A stretch of 64,000 bases of DNA from Bacillus methanolicus PB1 (GTDB taxonomy: Bacteria; Bacillota; Bacilli; Bacillales; Cytobacillaceae), in contig NZ_AFEU01000003.1 in the NCBI RefSeq assembly GCF_000262755.1, forward strand, positions 1,116,001 to 1,180,000, in the 5' to 3' direction. Of this stretch, positions 41,600 to 52,079 are shown one piece after another (position 1 is the stretch's first letter; each line of letters starts with the position of its first letter). Under the pieces are notes generated by a model. The model was not told the DNA's origin. It saw nothing but the letters and a program-made list of their open reading frames with translations, and ran no database searches. A program made the translations under genes and the position numbers.

Positions 41600-41863
41600 T
41601 CAGTCCTTTACTCTTTTTAATTCGTTTTCCAGCCGTTCCAGCCGATCTTTTATTTTTAAATAATCATTTACCGCATTGACTGCAGTTAATACGGCTAATT
41701 TGCTAGTATCGAGTGAAGGATTCTTGGAGCTGATTTCACGCATTTTATCGTCAACAATAGAGGCAACAAGGCGAATATGACTTGTGCTTTCATAGCCTAC
41801 AATGACATATTGTTGCCCGTATATTTCAACTGTAATACGATTTTTTTGTGCATCTGACAACAC
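41600..41863 (-). CDS. zapA: Cell-division protein ZapA
   Basis: The 87-residue product has the ZapA fold: [19 protein letters not shown], then [20 protein letters not shown] and a C-terminal coiled coil ([20 protein letters not shown]). It bundles FtsZ at mid-cell. The start is a GTG (41863) after GGGGGC; a TTG three bases in is possible. It is upstream of cvpA in one operon, and divergent from rnhC. Confidence 0.95.
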   Translation of the reverse strand: MLSDAQKNRITVEIYGQQYVIVGYESTSHIRLVASIVDDKMREISSKNPSLDTSKLAVLTAVNAVNDYLKIKDRLERLENELKRVKD

Positions 41864-42063
41864 GAATGCCCCCTTCGTAAGAATCCTAATCTATACTATA
41901 ACATGAACCGAAAATCGTGGAAAGCCAAAGCGTTTGAAGAAAATTCCGGTTTTTCATAGAAGACTAATGAAATAAATTTTGCCCTCATTCGTTTTCTATC
42001 ATGTGCAAACAAAATGGATAATTTTGTGAAATTACATCTTATAAATTTGAAGGAGTGTTTATT

Positions 42064-42954
42064 TTGAGTAATGTTGTATTGAAAAAAAACAGCATAGAAC
42101 TTGAGCAAATAAAAAAATATTATGAAAATTATTTATTAGAAAAAGTCCCTCATGGAGGGCTGTTTTCGGCAAAGACCGAAAACTGTACCATTACAGCCTA
42201 TAAATCCGGAAAAATACTGTTTCAAGGGAATGGTGCAGAAACGGAAGCGAGAAAATGGGGGGAATTGGAGCAACCCGTTTCTGAATTAAGTTCTATGTCT
42301 GTTTTAGGCTCCGATGAGGTAGGCACCGGGGATTATTTTGGTCCGGTTACAGTGGCTGCAGCTTATGTAAAAAAAGAAGATATTCCACTTCTGAAAGACT
42401 TGGGTGTAAAGGATTCGAAACATTTAACAGATGAGAAAATCATTGTTATTGCTAAACAGTTAATCAACATTGTTCCTCACAGCCTGTTGACTTTACATAA
42501 TGAAAAATATAATCAATTGCAGCAATCCGGGATGACGCAAGTGAAAATGAAAGCATTGCTTCATAATCAGGCGATCGGCCATGTTTTGAATAAAATTGCC
42601 CCTGAAAAGCCGGAAGCCGTTCTCATTGACCAATTCGTCAAGGAAGAAATTTATTTTGAGCATATTAAGAACGAGCCGGCCATACAGAAAGACCGAGTTT
42701 ATTTCAGCACAAAGGCAGAGGGAATTCATGTCTCTGTCGCAGCAGCTTCCATTATCGCACGCTACGCCTTTATCCGGCACTTTGAAAAATTAAGCGAAGC
42801 GGCAGGGTTTACACTCCCGAAAGGGGCAGGCCAACAAGTTGACGAAGCGGCAGCAAAGCTAATCAAAGAAAAAGGCCGGGAATCGCTTCCAAAATTTGTG
42901 AAACTTCACTTTGCCAATACAGAAAAGGCAATCCAACTATCGAAAAAAATTTAG
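42064..42954 (+). CDS. rnhC: Ribonuclease HIII
   Basis: I take the TTG at 42064 (after AAGGAGTG); the frame upstream starts with an ATG without a site. The 296-residue product has an N-terminal TBP-like domain and the type-2 RNase H catalytic core (MSVLGSDEVGTGDYFGPVTV, VKDSKHLTDEK, IDQF, STKAEGIHVSVAAASIIARY). It removes RNA from RNA-DNA hybrids. It is divergent from zapA and convergent with pheT. Confidence 0.97.
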   Translation: MSNVVLKKNSIELEQIKKYYENYLLEKVPHGGLFSAKTENCTITAYKSGKILFQGNGAETEARKWGELEQPVSELSSMSVLGSDEVGTGDYFGPVTVAAAYVKKEDIPLLKDLGVKDSKHLTDEKIIVIAKQLINIVPHSLLTLHNEKYNQLQQSGMTQVKMKALLHNQAIGHVLNKIAPEKPEAVLIDQFVKEEIYFEHIKNEPAIQKDRVYFSTKAEGIHVSVAAASIIARYAFIRHFEKLSEAAGFTLPKGAGQQVDEAAAKLIKEKGRESLPKFVKLHFANTEKAIQLSKKI

Positions 42955-42967
42955 CTTTAACACTTTA

Positions 42968-43096
42968 AAGCAACGCGGGTCAGACCCTCAACACATTAAC
43001 GCTTTAACGCAGCGCGGGTCTGGCCCTCAACGCATCAACGCATTAACGCTTTAAAGGAGTGCGGGACTGGCCCTCAATGCGTTAATGCTTTAAAGC
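42968..43096. repeat. Tandem repeats between rnhC and pheT
   Basis: Three near-copies of a roughly 40-47-base unit (GCGGGTCWGRCCCTCAACRC, then ATTAACGCTTTAAAG) lie in the convergent gap, each with the GGGTCTGRCCC core of the dispersed palindromes. No ORF. A terminator follows at 43105-43134. Confidence 0.85.
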
Positions 43097-43104
43097 AAAT
43101 ATGA

Positions 43105-43139
43105 AAAGAGGCAGCTTTAAGTGGCTGCCTCTTTCCTCT
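43105..43139. terminator. Bidirectional terminator rnhC/pheT
   Basis: AAAGAGGCAGC (43105-43115) and GCTGCCTCTTT (43124-43134) form an eleven-base stem. It serves the rnhC and pheT transcripts meeting here. Confidence 0.88.
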
Positions 43140-43151
43140 TTTCATTATTAT

Positions 43152-45566
43152 TTATCCGCGCAATACGGCTCCTGCCTGTTCTTTCACTGCTTGTAATACT
43201 TTTTTATGTGCCATGCTGACTTCTTCATCTGTCAACGTGCGTTCCGGATCGTAATATTTTAGAGAGAATGCAATTGATTTCTTGCCGGGCTCCATATGCT
43301 CGCCTTCATATAGGTCAAACACTTGAACTTCTTTCAGCAAATTTCCGCCCGATTCCTTAATAATTCTTTTAATCTCTCCAGCTGTTTTCTCTTTTTCAAC
43401 CACAAGCGCAATATCTCTTGTAATCGACGGGAATCGTGGAATCGGTTCATAATGCAGCGGAGCAGTATCGGCTTCTAAAATCATTTTTAATGACAATTCA
43501 AATACATACGTTTCTTTTAAGTCCATTTCCTTTTGAATACTCGGATGAATCTGTCCAATAAATCCTGCTCTTTTGCCTTTTAAGTATACTTCTGCCGTTC
43601 TTCCCGGATGCATGCCTTCTACGTTCGCTTTGCAGAACTCAATGTCGTTTTCAAGACCAAGGAGAGCAAATAATCCTTCAAGAATTCCTTTCAAAACAAA
43701 GAAGTCAACCGGTTTCTTTTCCCCTTGCCATGGATGAACATGCCACAATCCAGTTACAGCAGCTGCGGCATGCTCCCGTTCTTCCGGCAATTCGTCTGAA
43801 CCGTTCGCTAAAAATACAGAACCGATTTCATATACAGCGACACTGTCTATCTGGCGGGCGAGATTATATTTTAATACTTCAAGCAGCTGCGGCACAATGC
43901 TTAGCCGAAGCCTGCTTCTATCTTCACTCATCGGCATTGCAAGCTTTATTGGATCACGTTTTTCCAGCGCATATTGACCTGCTTTTTCTTCACTTGTCAA
44001 CGAATAGGTCACAGCCTGGTAAAGACCGGCGCCTTCCAAGTAACGGCGGACGATCCGGCGTTTCTTTTGATAATCCGTAAGCTTGCCCGGAGCAGAAGCG
44101 CCTATTGGCAAAGTTTTTGGCAAGTTATCGTATCCGTATAATCGTGCAACTTCTTCGATCAAGTCTTCCTCAATCGTAATATCTCCTCGGCGGGTCGGAA
44201 CCGGAACTGTAATATACTCATTATCACTAGTCGTTTCAAATTGCAGGCGGGCAAAAATGTCTTCAACCTGTTCCATCGTTAAATCGGTGCCAAGTACTCG
44301 GTTGATTTTCTCCAATGAAACCGAAACGACAGCCGGCTTTATATGCAGATGGTCTGCTTCAACTGATCCTTTCAGCACTTCGCCGCCGGCGTATTTTACC
44401 ATTAAATCAGCAGCTCTCTCTGCTGCCTCCCTTACTCGGTTAGGATCGACCCCTTTTTCAAACCGAGTGCTTGCTTCGCTTCGCAATCCGTGATCCTTGG
44501 AAGCTTTTCTAACCGCTGCTCCATTGAAATAGGCGGACTCCAAGAGAACCGTTGTTGTATCAGCCTGCACTTCCGAATTTGCGCCCCCCATAACTCCTGC
44601 AAGCGCAATCGGCGTTGTTCCGTTTGTAATCACTAGATGATCAGATATTAATTCGCGTTTTACATCATCAAGCGTTTCAATGATTTCCCCGTCTTTCGCA
44701 CGGCGCACAACGATTTCTTTCGAACCGAGGCGGTCATAATCGAACGCATGAAGAGGCTGGCCGTACTCAAGCAAAACGTAATTGGTTATATCGACAACAT
44801 TGTTATGAGGGCGGATTCCTGCTGCCATTAACCTTCCTTGCATCCATAACGGAGACGGGCCGATTTTTACATTTTTGATGACTTTTGCGACGTACAGGGG
44901 ATTATCTTCTGGAGCCTCCACACTTACTTTAATACAATCGAAAGCTTTCTCGGATGAAGATTGAATTTTAATGGCAGGAAGCTTTACCTCTCTTCCTAAA
45001 ATAGCCGCCACTTCATAAGCAACACCCAGCATGCTTAAACAGTCCGAACGGTTTGGTGTAAGCCCGAGCTCAAGCACTTTGTCGTCTCGATGAAGAAGAG
45101 CTATTGCATCCTCACCTACTTGAGCATCGTTCGGAAAAACGAAAATTCCTTCAGCATATTCCTTTGCAACAAGTTTACTTTCGATTCCAAGCTCTTGAAG
45201 GGAACAGATCATGCCATTTGATTCTTCTCCGCGCAGCTTTGCCCGCTTAATTTTAAAATTGCCCGGAAGCACGGCGCCAACTTTGGCAACAGCCACTTTT
45301 TGGCCTTTTTCAACATTTGGCGCTCCACAAATAATTTGAACCGGATCCCCTTCACCGATATCCACTAAACATTTACTTAATTTGTCAGCATTCGGATGCT
45401 GTTCCCGCTCCAATACATGACCGACAACTACACCTTTTATGCCTTCGTTCAGCGTTTCAACACCTTCAACTTCAATGCCGCTTTTTGTGATTTTCTCAGC
45501 CAGCTCTTCCGCTGTAATCCCCGATAAATCCACATATTCCTGCAGCCATTTATATGATACGAACAT
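43152..45566 (-). CDS. pheT: Phenylalanyl-tRNA synthetase beta subunit
   Basis: The 804-residue product has an N-terminal tRNA-binding domain ([20 protein letters not shown]), the B3/B4 editing region, a B5 domain ([20 protein letters not shown]) and the C-terminal anticodon-binding FDX domain ([20 protein letters not shown]). It starts after AGGAGGACAAGAC, 21 bases after pheS. With PheS it forms the heterotetramer. Regulated with pheS by the T-box. Confidence 0.98.
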   Translation of the reverse strand: MFVSYKWLQEYVDLSGITAEELAEKITKSGIEVEGVETLNEGIKGVVVGHVLEREQHPNADKLSKCLVDIGEGDPVQIICGAPNVEKGQKVAVAKVGAVLPGNFKIKRAKLRGEESNGMICSLQELGIESKLVAKEYAEGIFVFPNDAQVGEDAIALLHRDDKVLELGLTPNRSDCLSMLGVAYEVAAILGREVKLPAIKIQSSSEKAFDCIKVSVEAPEDNPLYVAKVIKNVKIGPSPLWMQGRLMAAGIRPHNNVVDITNYVLLEYGQPLHAFDYDRLGSKEIVVRRAKDGEIIETLDDVKRELISDHLVITNGTTPIALAGVMGGANSEVQADTTTVLLESAYFNGAAVRKASKDHGLRSEASTRFEKGVDPNRVREAAERAADLMVKYAGGEVLKGSVEADHLHIKPAVVSVSLEKINRVLGTDLTMEQVEDIFARLQFETTSDNEYITVPVPTRRGDITIEEDLIEEVARLYGYDNLPKTLPIGASAPGKLTDYQKKRRIVRRYLEGAGLYQAVTYSLTSEEKAGQYALEKRDPIKLAMPMSEDRSRLRLSIVPQLLEVLKYNLARQIDSVAVYEIGSVFLANGSDELPEEREHAAAAVTGLWHVHPWQGEKKPVDFFVLKGILEGLFALLGLENDIEFCKANVEGMHPGRTAEVYLKGKRAGFIGQIHPSIQKEMDLKETYVFELSLKMILEADTAPLHYEPIPRFPSITRDIALVVEKEKTAGEIKRIIKESGGNLLKEVQVFDLYEGEHMEPGKKSIAFSLKYYDPERTLTDEEVSMAHKKVLQAVKEQAGAVLRG

Positions 45567-45587
45567 GTCTTGTCCTCCTGTCCAAAA

Positions 45588-46625
45588 TTATTCAGTAACT
45601 GAAAATTGCTTTAAGAAACGAATATCATTCGTGTAAAAATGGCGAATATCATCAATGCCGTATTTGAGCATCGCAATTCGTTCAGGTCCCATTCCAAATG
45701 CAAATCCGGTATATTTTTTCGAATCAAACCCGGCCATTTCAAGAACATTCGGATGAACCATTCCTGCTCCAAGAATTTCTATCCAGCCTGTTCCTTTACA
45801 AACGCTGCAGCCTTTGCCGCCGCATATTTTACAAGTGATATCCATTTCTACAGAAGGTTCCGTAAAAGGAAAGAAACTTGGACGCAAACGGATTTCGCGG
45901 TCTTCGCCAAACATCTTTTTCGCGAATACTTCAAGCGTTCCTTTTAAATCGCTCATTCTGATGTTTTCATCGACGACTAGCCCTTCGATCTGCATAAATT
46001 GGTGGGAGTGGGTAGCATCGTCATTATCCCTCCGGTACACTTTACCTGGACAAATAATTTTTACCGGTCCTTTGCCTTGATGTTTTTCCAGTGTCCGGGC
46101 CTGAACTGGTGATGTGTGGGTCCTGAGCAAAACTTCTTCAGTAATATAGAAGGAATCTTGCATATCACGAGCCGGGTGCCCTTTCGGGAGATTCAAAGCT
46201 TCAAAGTTATAGTAGTCTTTTTCCACTTCAGGACCTTCTGCAACGGCATAGCCCATGCCGATAAATAAATCTTCGATCTCCTCAACAATCCTTGTTAACG
46301 GATGATGGTTGCCGGTTTTAACAGGCCGGCCGGGAAGTGTAACATCTATCGATTCAGAAGCAAGCTTTTGCTGGATCGCCGCTTCTTCAAGGGAATTGTG
46401 CTTCCTTTCAATCGCGGAACTGATCGCATCACGCACCTCATTAGCGAGAGCCCCCATCAACGGCCGCTCTTCGGATGATAATTTGCCCATTCCTTTAAGA
46501 ACTTCCGTGATAGGGCCTTTTTTTCCTAAATAAGACACACGAATTTCATTTAACTCTTTCAGGTCAGAAGCTTGCTCGACTTTCGCAAGTGCTTCTGCCT
46601 GCAATTCTTTTAACCGCTCTTGCAT
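45588..46625 (-). CDS. pheS: Phenylalanyl-tRNA synthetase alpha subunit
   Basis: The 345-residue product (starting at the ATG at 46625, AAGGAGGAAATTTTTG upstream) has an N-terminal coiled coil and the class II catalytic core: GDIRIS-type motif region [20 protein letters not shown], motif 2 [16 protein letters not shown] and motif 3 [16 protein letters not shown]. It also has a zinc-like [16 protein letters not shown] insertion, which is usual in Bacillus PheS. It binds phenylalanine and ATP. Confidence 0.98.
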   Translation of the reverse strand: MQERLKELQAEALAKVEQASDLKELNEIRVSYLGKKGPITEVLKGMGKLSSEERPLMGALANEVRDAISSAIERKHNSLEEAAIQQKLASESIDVTLPGRPVKTGNHHPLTRIVEEIEDLFIGMGYAVAEGPEVEKDYYNFEALNLPKGHPARDMQDSFYITEEVLLRTHTSPVQARTLEKHQGKGPVKIICPGKVYRRDNDDATHSHQFMQIEGLVVDENIRMSDLKGTLEVFAKKMFGEDREIRLRPSFFPFTEPSVEMDITCKICGGKGCSVCKGTGWIEILGAGMVHPNVLEMAGFDSKKYTGFAFGMGPERIAMLKYGIDDIRHFYTNDIRFLKQFSVTE

Positions 46626-46767
46626 CAAAAATTTCCTCCTTTTTACTGTTCTTTATTGAATGAGTACTTTTTCGTGAAAATCGGGATAAATAATCGCAAT
46701 TTTTTTGGAATTTACTGCAATTTTTTTCAATATAACCGCGATTTTCTTTCGCTTTTACCCCAAATAA

Positions 46768-47050
46768 AAAAACCTCGCTCCCAATAAAGGGACGAGGTTT
46801 AGGATTCGCGGTACCACCCTTCTTAACACGCTTAGCAAAATAACAGCTAAAGCGGGTTCGCTTCATTCAGATAACGGCATATGCCGGTGCATCTTTACAT
46901 TCCTTTTAGGAATGGTCCTGATGCCAACTCAGGAGGTGAACTTCACTTTTTCTTCCCATAAAAATGCTTCCAGTCTACGGCATTTTCTCCCTGAATGGTG
47001 TGAAAAAGCTACTTTTCTCCATCATCGTTTTTATGTATGCATTTTTGGTG
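46768..47050 (-). ncRNA. T-box leader of pheST
   Basis: The antiterminator T-box core GGGTGGTACCGCG is at 46819-46807 on the minus strand, followed by the terminator AAACCTCGTCCC with CGAGGTTT and a T run (46800-46768). Stem I with conserved GGGAGAAAATGC and the AGTTCACCT segment (a TTC Phe codon as specifier) lies at about 46940-47045. Uncharged tRNA-Phe should stabilise the antiterminator. The longer plus- and minus-strand frames in this area are noise. Confidence 0.93.
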
Positions 47051-47110
47051 TCTATTATAGTAAATTCTTATTCTTCTTTCAAACGGTTTTGAAAAATAGT
47101 GTGCCCATTT

Positions 47111-47863
47111 TTAACCTAACAAATAATACAGCAATATTCCCGTTGCAACAGCAACGTTTAATGATTCGCTTTTTCCATGGATCGGGATAAAAAGATTTTC
47201 GTCTGTTTTTGCTAATAATTCTTTATTTACACCGCTTCCTTCGTTTCCGACAATTAATCCAAACGATCCTTCCGGTTTGGCTTCCGTGTAGATTCTGGCA
47301 TTGTCGAGGGCTGTTCCATAGACAGGGATATTCTCTTGTTGAAGCCTTTCCATCCACTCAAACAAATCCCCTCTTACAACAGGAAGATGGAAATGGCTCC
47401 CCTGTGCGGAACGAAGAACTTTAGAATTATAAATATCGACACTGCCGTTGCCGACAATGACTGTGTCTACTCCTGCAGCATCCGCTGTTCGGATCATGGT
47501 TCCTAAATTTCCTGGATCTTGGACGGCATCTATTAACAGAAACCTTTTCCCTTTTATTTGATCTTGGCCGATTTTAGCCTGCCGGCACACGGCTAAGACA
47601 CCTTGAGGAGTTTCCGTTTCCGACAAGGTGTTGAAAATCTCATCTGTCACCATCGTGACTGGAATCGAACCGTAATTGAAGCGTGACGGCCATTCCGGCT
47701 TTTCGTTAATAATTAAATTTAGTACGCTTCCGGCTTTTAAGGCCTCTTCAACGAGATGGAAGCCTTCGACGAGAAATGTTCCTGTCTTGTCCCGCTCTTT
47801 TTTTGTTAAAAGCTTTTTCCATTGCTTCACTTGCGGATTTTGAACAGAGTGAATGTGTTTCAA
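47111..47863 (-). CDS. ysgA: TrmH/SpoU-family rRNA/tRNA 2'-O-methyltransferase (YsgA)
   Basis: The 250-residue product has the SPOUT catalytic motifs: LIDAVQDPGNLGTMIRTADA, GSVDIYNSKVLRSAQGSHF, LIVGNEGSGVNKELL and IPIHGKSESLNVAVATGILL. It has an N-terminal substrate-binding region with KKLLTKKERD. It methylates ribose in structured RNA; the exact target is not known. It is transcribed towards pheS but separated from it by the T-box. Confidence 0.92.
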   Translation of the reverse strand: MKHIHSVQNPQVKQWKKLLTKKERDKTGTFLVEGFHLVEEALKAGSVLNLIINEKPEWPSRFNYGSIPVTMVTDEIFNTLSETETPQGVLAVCRQAKIGQDQIKGKRFLLIDAVQDPGNLGTMIRTADAAGVDTVIVGNGSVDIYNSKVLRSAQGSHFHLPVVRGDLFEWMERLQQENIPVYGTALDNARIYTEAKPEGSFGLIVGNEGSGVNKELLAKTDENLFIPIHGKSESLNVAVATGILLYYLLG

Positions 47864-47980
47864 ACACTGTCTCTCCTTTTTTCGTAATCAGTTCCCTTAT
47901 TATAACTTAACTGCTTTACATATTAAATTCAAAATTAGAAATGATAATATCGATAGGAAAATTGAAAGGAGCGGTTAAAA

Positions 47981-48187
47981 ATGAATTTAAATTTACGGAA
48001 AGCCATTATCCAAAATGTTTCCGGAAACTCACAAGACGAATTAAGAGAAACAATTGTTGACGCCATCAATACCGGAGAAGAAAAAATGCTGCCGGGTCTC
48101 GGCGTACTTTTTGAAGTAATCTGGAAAAATTCCTCTGAACAAGACCGCCAGGAAATGCTTCAAACGTTGGAAAGCGGCTTAAAATAA
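47981..48187 (+). CDS. sspI: Small acid-soluble spore protein SspI
   Basis: The 68-residue product ([60 protein letters not shown]) is close to B. subtilis SspI, a minor spore protein made in the forespore. A GAAAGGAG site precedes the ATG. It is divergent from ysgA and convergent with ysdC, and is followed by a short palindromic repeat that probably acts as terminator. Confidence 0.95.
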   Translation: MNLNLRKAIIQNVSGNSQDELRETIVDAINTGEEKMLPGLGVLFEVIWKNSSEQDRQEMLQTLESGLK

Positions 48188-48223
48188 AAAAATAAAACTC
48201 ATTATTTAACTGAACAAACAGTA

Positions 48224-48280
48224 AGAGGCTGTTTCAAAAGCCTAAGGGTCAGACCCTTATGAGACAGCCTCTCTGTCTTT
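48224..48280. repeat. Short palindromic repeat R3 and bidirectional terminator
   Basis: AGAGGCTGTTTCA, AAGGGTCAGACCCTT and TGAGACAGCCTCT (48224-48272) form a compact palindrome lacking the inner ATATATAG arms of R1. It lies between convergent sspI and ysdC and is followed by a T run, so it likely terminates both. Confidence 0.85.
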
Positions 48281-49366
48281 TTATTCAAATGTAATTTTTT
48301 CAACCGTCTCTTTATCAAGCCGTTTGATTACTTCAACGATCAAGCGAACCGCATTTTCATAGTCGCCGCGATGAAGGATTGCAGCATGAGAATGGATGTA
48401 ACGGGTTGGAATTGTAATCGATATTGACGGTACGCCCTTATGAGTGAGATGGATTGCACCCGAATCGGTACCGCCGCCGGCCATCACATCAAATTGATAA
48501 GGAATGTTTAGTTTATCAGCAGTGTCGGTTACAATGTCGCGAAGTCCTTTATGCGAGACGATGCTTGCATCATATAAAATAATTTGCGGGCCTTTCCCCA
48601 ATTTGCTTAATGATTCTTTTTCCGAAATGCCCGGAGTGTCTCCGGCAATCCCAACATCCACTCCAAAAGCAATGTCCGGTTCGATCTTTTGAGCAGAAGT
48701 ACGGGCACCGCGTAAACCGACTTCTTCCTGAACCGTTCCAATACCATAAACCACGTTTGGATGATCCTCGCCTTTTAATTGTTTCAGTACATCAATCGCA
48801 ATCGCACAGCCGATGCGGTTATCCCATGCTTTGGCAAGAAGCATCTTCTCATTATTCATAACAGTAAACTCAAAATATGGAACGGCCATGTCCCCGGGGC
48901 GTACGCCCCATTCCATTGCTTCATCACGGCTTGAAGCTCCAATATCAATAAACATGTCTTTTATTTCTACAGGTTTTTTTCTCGCTTCCGCCGGAAGGAT
49001 ATGGGGAGGCTTTGAACCGATTACACCGGTTATGTCTCCTTTACGGGTCACAATTGTCACCCGTTGGGCAAGCATTACTTGAGACCACCAGCCCCCGACA
49101 GTTTGAAAGCGCAAAAATCCTTTGTCATCAATGTGGGTGATCATGAAACCGACTTCATCTAAATGGCCTGCAACCATAATCTTAGGTCCGCCGTCTTTTC
49201 CAACCTTCTTGGCAATTAAACTTCCCAGGCCGTCGGTTGTTACTTCATCTGCATAAGGAGCTATGTATTTTTTCATCACTTCACGCACTTCGCGTTCGTT
49301 GCCGGGAATTCCTTTTGCATCGGTTAAATCTTTCAGCATTGTTAACGTTTCATCCAAATTAGCCAT
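48281..49366 (-). CDS. ysdC: M42-family glutamyl/deblocking aminopeptidase (YsdC)
   Basis: The 361-residue product has the M42 metal-ligand motifs [47 protein letters not shown] and the terminal [12 protein letters not shown]. It forms large tetrahedral dodecamers that trim peptides from the N-terminus. The start follows AAGGGGAGTCGAAATA. It is in the ysdC position of B. subtilis. Confidence 0.93.
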   Translation of the reverse strand: MANLDETLTMLKDLTDAKGIPGNEREVREVMKKYIAPYADEVTTDGLGSLIAKKVGKDGGPKIMVAGHLDEVGFMITHIDDKGFLRFQTVGGWWSQVMLAQRVTIVTRKGDITGVIGSKPPHILPAEARKKPVEIKDMFIDIGASSRDEAMEWGVRPGDMAVPYFEFTVMNNEKMLLAKAWDNRIGCAIAIDVLKQLKGEDHPNVVYGIGTVQEEVGLRGARTSAQKIEPDIAFGVDVGIAGDTPGISEKESLSKLGKGPQIILYDASIVSHKGLRDIVTDTADKLNIPYQFDVMAGGGTDSGAIHLTHKGVPSISITIPTRYIHSHAAILHRGDYENAVRLIVEVIKRLDKETVEKITFE

Positions 49367-49437
49367 TATTTCGACTCCCCTTATATGTTTTTCAAATCAT
49401 TATACAAGAAGCTTTTAAAAAAGATCAAAAAATTCTG

Positions 49438-49929
49438 CTAATATCCTTGTCGCTGTCTTTCATAATTTACTTCATTTTTTTCAATATATGCCTGTTCGAT
49501 TTGCGCCGGTGTAAAACCAAGAAGACTTGCAAGTTCTAAATAACCTCGAAACATTAATTGATAATGATGGTAGGTACGAAATTGTTTAAAATTTACAATT
49601 AATTGATAAACTCGTAAAAACTGTTCATTTAAAGAGGTTGTTGTTTTTGAATGCGGGAACTCCATTTTTTCAAGTTCAAAACCGAATTCGATCCCGAGAG
49701 ACAGGATAAAATGGATTCCGTCTACAAACTCTTCTAAAACAACTTTGTGAGGAGACGGAGGCTTTACACTCCAAAATTTAAAACAGCGGGTCTCATTTGC
49801 CAATTCTCCCAATTCAACAAGAAGAGCAAGGACCTTCCTGTCAAATAAATTCTCATCCAATAATTGATGCTTAGTTTCAATATGCCGATCTAAAGCTTTT
49901 TGCATTTCAAATAGTTTTTGGAAATCCAT
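49438..49929 (-). CDS. Dimeric all-alpha dUTP diphosphatase
   Basis: The start is the ATG at 49929 (MDFQKLFEMQKALDRHIETK), after GAAAGGG. The 163-residue product has the dUTPase metal-binding segments (ELGELANETRCFKFWS and EEFVDGIHFILSLGI). It lowers dUTP and yields dUMP for thymidylate. A phage-encoded relative is cut by the left window edge. Confidence 0.88.
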   Translation of the reverse strand: MDFQKLFEMQKALDRHIETKHQLLDENLFDRKVLALLVELGELANETRCFKFWSVKPPSPHKVVLEEFVDGIHFILSLGIEFGFELEKMEFPHSKTTTSLNEQFLRVYQLIVNFKQFRTYHHYQLMFRGYLELASLLGFTPAQIEQAYIEKNEVNYERQRQGY

Positions 49930-50046
49930 CCTTTGAAACCCTTTCAAGATTATTTTTGTATAAAAAAATTATATCAAATTACAAAAATGATGAAACTTTT
50001 TAAAGTTTAATTCGTAATTAAAAAAAAATTATTGGAGGAGCATGTA

Positions 50047-50448
50047 ATGATGTGGATGCTGCGCTTCCTATTGTTTGCACTTATCATTTTTGCCGTTTAC
50101 AGCTTGACTAAATATTTATTAAACCCGAAGCGAAAGCTGGAACTCGCTCATGAGCAAAAGCGCTTTTATTTTTTTGATGACGAGAATAATGTCCATAAAA
50201 ATTTTTTGCTTACCTATAAAGGTGTATTATTTGAAGGAGAAAAATACTTGGGAACGACGGAAAATGCCTTTGAGGTTGTGTCCATCTTTATATGGCCGCG
50301 TAGCGTTTCTGAACTAAAGGGTTTGGTTAAGGAAGATTTTCTTTTCATCGAAAGCAAGATACGTGAACATTATTCCAGTGCAAAGATTGACTGGAAAAGT
50401 CCTATAAAAGAATTTTTGGAAAAAAACGATCCTGAATATCCTAAATAA
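50047..50448 (+). CDS. ysdB: Sigma-W-type membrane protein YsdB
   Basis: The start is the ATG at 50047 (MMWMLRFLLFALIIFAVYSL) after GGAGGAG; the TTG at 50032 upstream belongs to the site itself. The 133-residue product has one N-terminal transmembrane helix and a cytoplasmic domain (KRFYFFDDENNVHKNFLLTY, YKGVLFEGEKYLGTT). It is in the ysdB position of B. subtilis. Function unknown. Confidence 0.85.
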   Translation: MMWMLRFLLFALIIFAVYSLTKYLLNPKRKLELAHEQKRFYFFDDENNVHKNFLLTYKGVLFEGEKYLGTTENAFEVVSIFIWPRSVSELKGLVKEDFLFIESKIREHYSSAKIDWKSPIKEFLEKNDPEYPK

Positions 50449-50509
50449 CTACTTGATTTTTCTATAGCTTATATGACAGAAACAACGGCATAAGTATTCC
50501 AATTAATAT

Positions 50510-50546
50510 TTAAAAAGCCATCCTCCTTTGAGAATGGCCGTTTTCG
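50510..50546 (-). terminator. Terminator after rplT
   Basis: On the minus strand, GGCCATTCTC, a short loop and GAGGATGGC form a hairpin followed by TTTTTAAATATT. It ends the infC-rpmI-rplT operon. Confidence 0.8.
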
Positions 50547-50552
50547 ACATAA

Positions 50553-50912
50553 TTATTTGCTAAATTGTTGTTTCGCAACATTTGCTAATTCAGTAAACGC
50601 TTTTTCGTCAGAGACGGCTAAATCTGCAAGCATTTTGCGGTTCACTTCAATTCCTGCAAGCTTTAAGCCATGCATTAAACGGCTGTAAGAAAGGCCGTTC
50701 ATACGGGCAGCCGCGTTGATACGGGTGATCCAAAGTTTGCGGAAGTCGCGTTTTTTCTGGCGACGGTCGCGATATGCATACATTAAAGACTTCATTACTT
50801 GCTGGTTAGCAACTCTATATAATGTATGTTTAGAACCGTAATAACCTTTAGCTAATTTTAGAACTTTTTTACGACGTTTGCGAGTAACTGTACCGCCTTT
50901 TACACGTGGCAT
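50553..50912 (-). CDS. rplT: 50S ribosomal protein L20
   Basis: The 119-residue product ([40 protein letters not shown]) is a typical basic L20. It is needed for early assembly of the large subunit and represses its own operon by binding the leader upstream of infC. The start follows GGAGGGAAATAAC. Confidence 0.99.
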   Translation of the reverse strand: MPRVKGGTVTRKRRKKVLKLAKGYYGSKHTLYRVANQQVMKSLMYAYRDRRQKKRDFRKLWITRINAAARMNGLSYSRLMHGLKLAGIEVNRKMLADLAVSDEKAFTELANVAKQQFSK

Positions 50913-50943
50913 GTTATTTCCCTCCTAGATAAATCTTTCAAGA

Positions 50944-51144
50944 TTACTTGATATTGTCTAATAAGTGACGAATGCGTTTGAAATCGCCTTTAGAAACAAG
51001 CGTTGCTTTACGAAGTTTGCGTTTTTGTTTAGTCGATTTATTAGCAAATAAATGGCTTGTGAATGCGTGAGAACGTTTTAGTTTACCGGATCCAGTTTTC
51101 TTGAAACGCTTGGCAGCGCCGCGGTGAGTTTTCATTTTTGGCAT
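50944..51144 (-). CDS. rpmI: 50S ribosomal protein L35
   Basis: The start is the ATG at 51144 ([20 protein letters not shown]), after AAGGAGGAATACCAA; the much longer upstream frame is within infC. The 66-residue basic product is a complete L35. It is between infC and rplT in the usual operon order. Confidence 0.99.
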   Translation of the reverse strand: MPKMKTHRGAAKRFKKTGSGKLKRSHAFTSHLFANKSTKQKRKLRKATLVSKGDFKRIRHLLDNIK

Positions 51145-51160
51145 TTGGTATTCCTCCTTG

Positions 51161-51679
51161 TTACTTGTCGTTTTTTGGTGCCAGGACCATAAACATGCTT
51201 CGGCCGTCCATTTTTGGATGTGACTCGACTGTTGCAATATCTTTGCAAGCTTCCGCAAAACGCACTAAAACACGTTGGCCTATTTCTTTATGTGTAATCG
51301 CACGACCTTTAAAACGGATCGATGCTTTCACCTTATCGCCTTTTTCCAAGAATTTAATCGCATTCCGAAGCTTTGTGTTAAAATCATGTTCTTCAATTGT
51401 AGGACTAAGACGAACTTCTTTAACGTTGATGATTTTCTGATTTTTACGCGCTTCTCTTTCCTTTTTTTGCTGCTCAAATTTATATTTTCCATAGTCCATA
51501 ATGCGGGCTACCGGAGGCTTTGCATTCGGCGCAACTAATACGAGATCAAGATTTACGCGTGCAGCAATTTCAAGTGCTTCGTTTTTGGATTTAATTCCTA
51601 ATTGCTCGCCATTTTGGTCAATAAGGCGGACTTCACGGGCACGGATACCCTCATTTAAGATCATGTCTTTGCTAATAAT
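51161..51679 (-). CDS. infC: Translation initiation factor IF-3 (ATT start)
   Basis: IF-3 of Bacillus begins MISKD; here ATT ATT AGC AAA GAC follows GGAGGTG, so translation starts at an ATT at 51679. This rare start allows IF-3 to regulate its own synthesis. The 172-residue product has both IF-3 domains ([60 protein letters not shown]). It keeps ribosomal subunits apart and checks the initiator tRNA. An L20 leader precedes it. Confidence 0.97.
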   Translation of the reverse strand: MISKDMILNEGIRAREVRLIDQNGEQLGIKSKNEALEIAARVNLDLVLVAPNAKPPVARIMDYGKYKFEQQKKEREARKNQKIINVKEVRLSPTIEEHDFNTKLRNAIKFLEKGDKVKASIRFKGRAITHKEIGQRVLVRFAEACKDIATVESHPKMDGRSMFMVLAPKNDK

Positions 51680-51740
51680 TAGACACCTCCATGGTTTGTT
51701 TAGCGAATACAGCGTTTGGAAAAAGAATGATGAAAAATAA

Positions 51741-51880
51741 AAAAGTGCGGATGAAAACACCCGCACTGCGAAAGACACAACCAGCCTTTAAATTTTGCGC
51801 AAAACCTGTCAACAGCCAACAGCCTCTAGCGTCAATCAGGTGAGAAGCGGGTGCTTCTTCTTTTCCACAAACTTGTATTC
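51741..51880 (-). ncRNA. L20 leader with terminator upstream of infC
   Basis: On the minus strand, AAGAAGCACCCGCTTCTCAC and the GACGCTAGAGGC segment match the conserved ribosomal L20 leader, which copies the 23S rRNA binding site of L20. A terminator (GTGCGGGTG, TTTT, CATCCGCAC, TTTTTT at 51767-51741) follows. L20 should bind and favour termination. The stretch 51881-52079 toward thrS shows no further feature. Confidence 0.85.
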
Positions 51881-52079
51881 AATTCACTTAATTTACTATA
51901 TCACAAACCATGAATAAATGTCAATCAAACCCTTTTTAATCACAACGAATTGTATTTTAACAGAAGGCTTCACGTAATGCAATAACTTTTTTGTTATTCC
52001 TTTTGTACGTTGGCCTAAAAAAACGTTTTCTCCTCTTTTCATTCAGTCTTTTCGGAATCGAAAGCCCTCCGTTTTTTCA

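Noticed and set aside
46564-46866. A 100-codon minus-strand frame upstream of pheS
   Set aside because: It overlaps the T-box terminator and the 5' end of pheS in another frame; no family resemblance.
51145-51258. A longer N-terminus for L35
   Set aside because: The extension overlaps infC and the normal [14 protein letters not shown] start has a strong ribosome-binding site.
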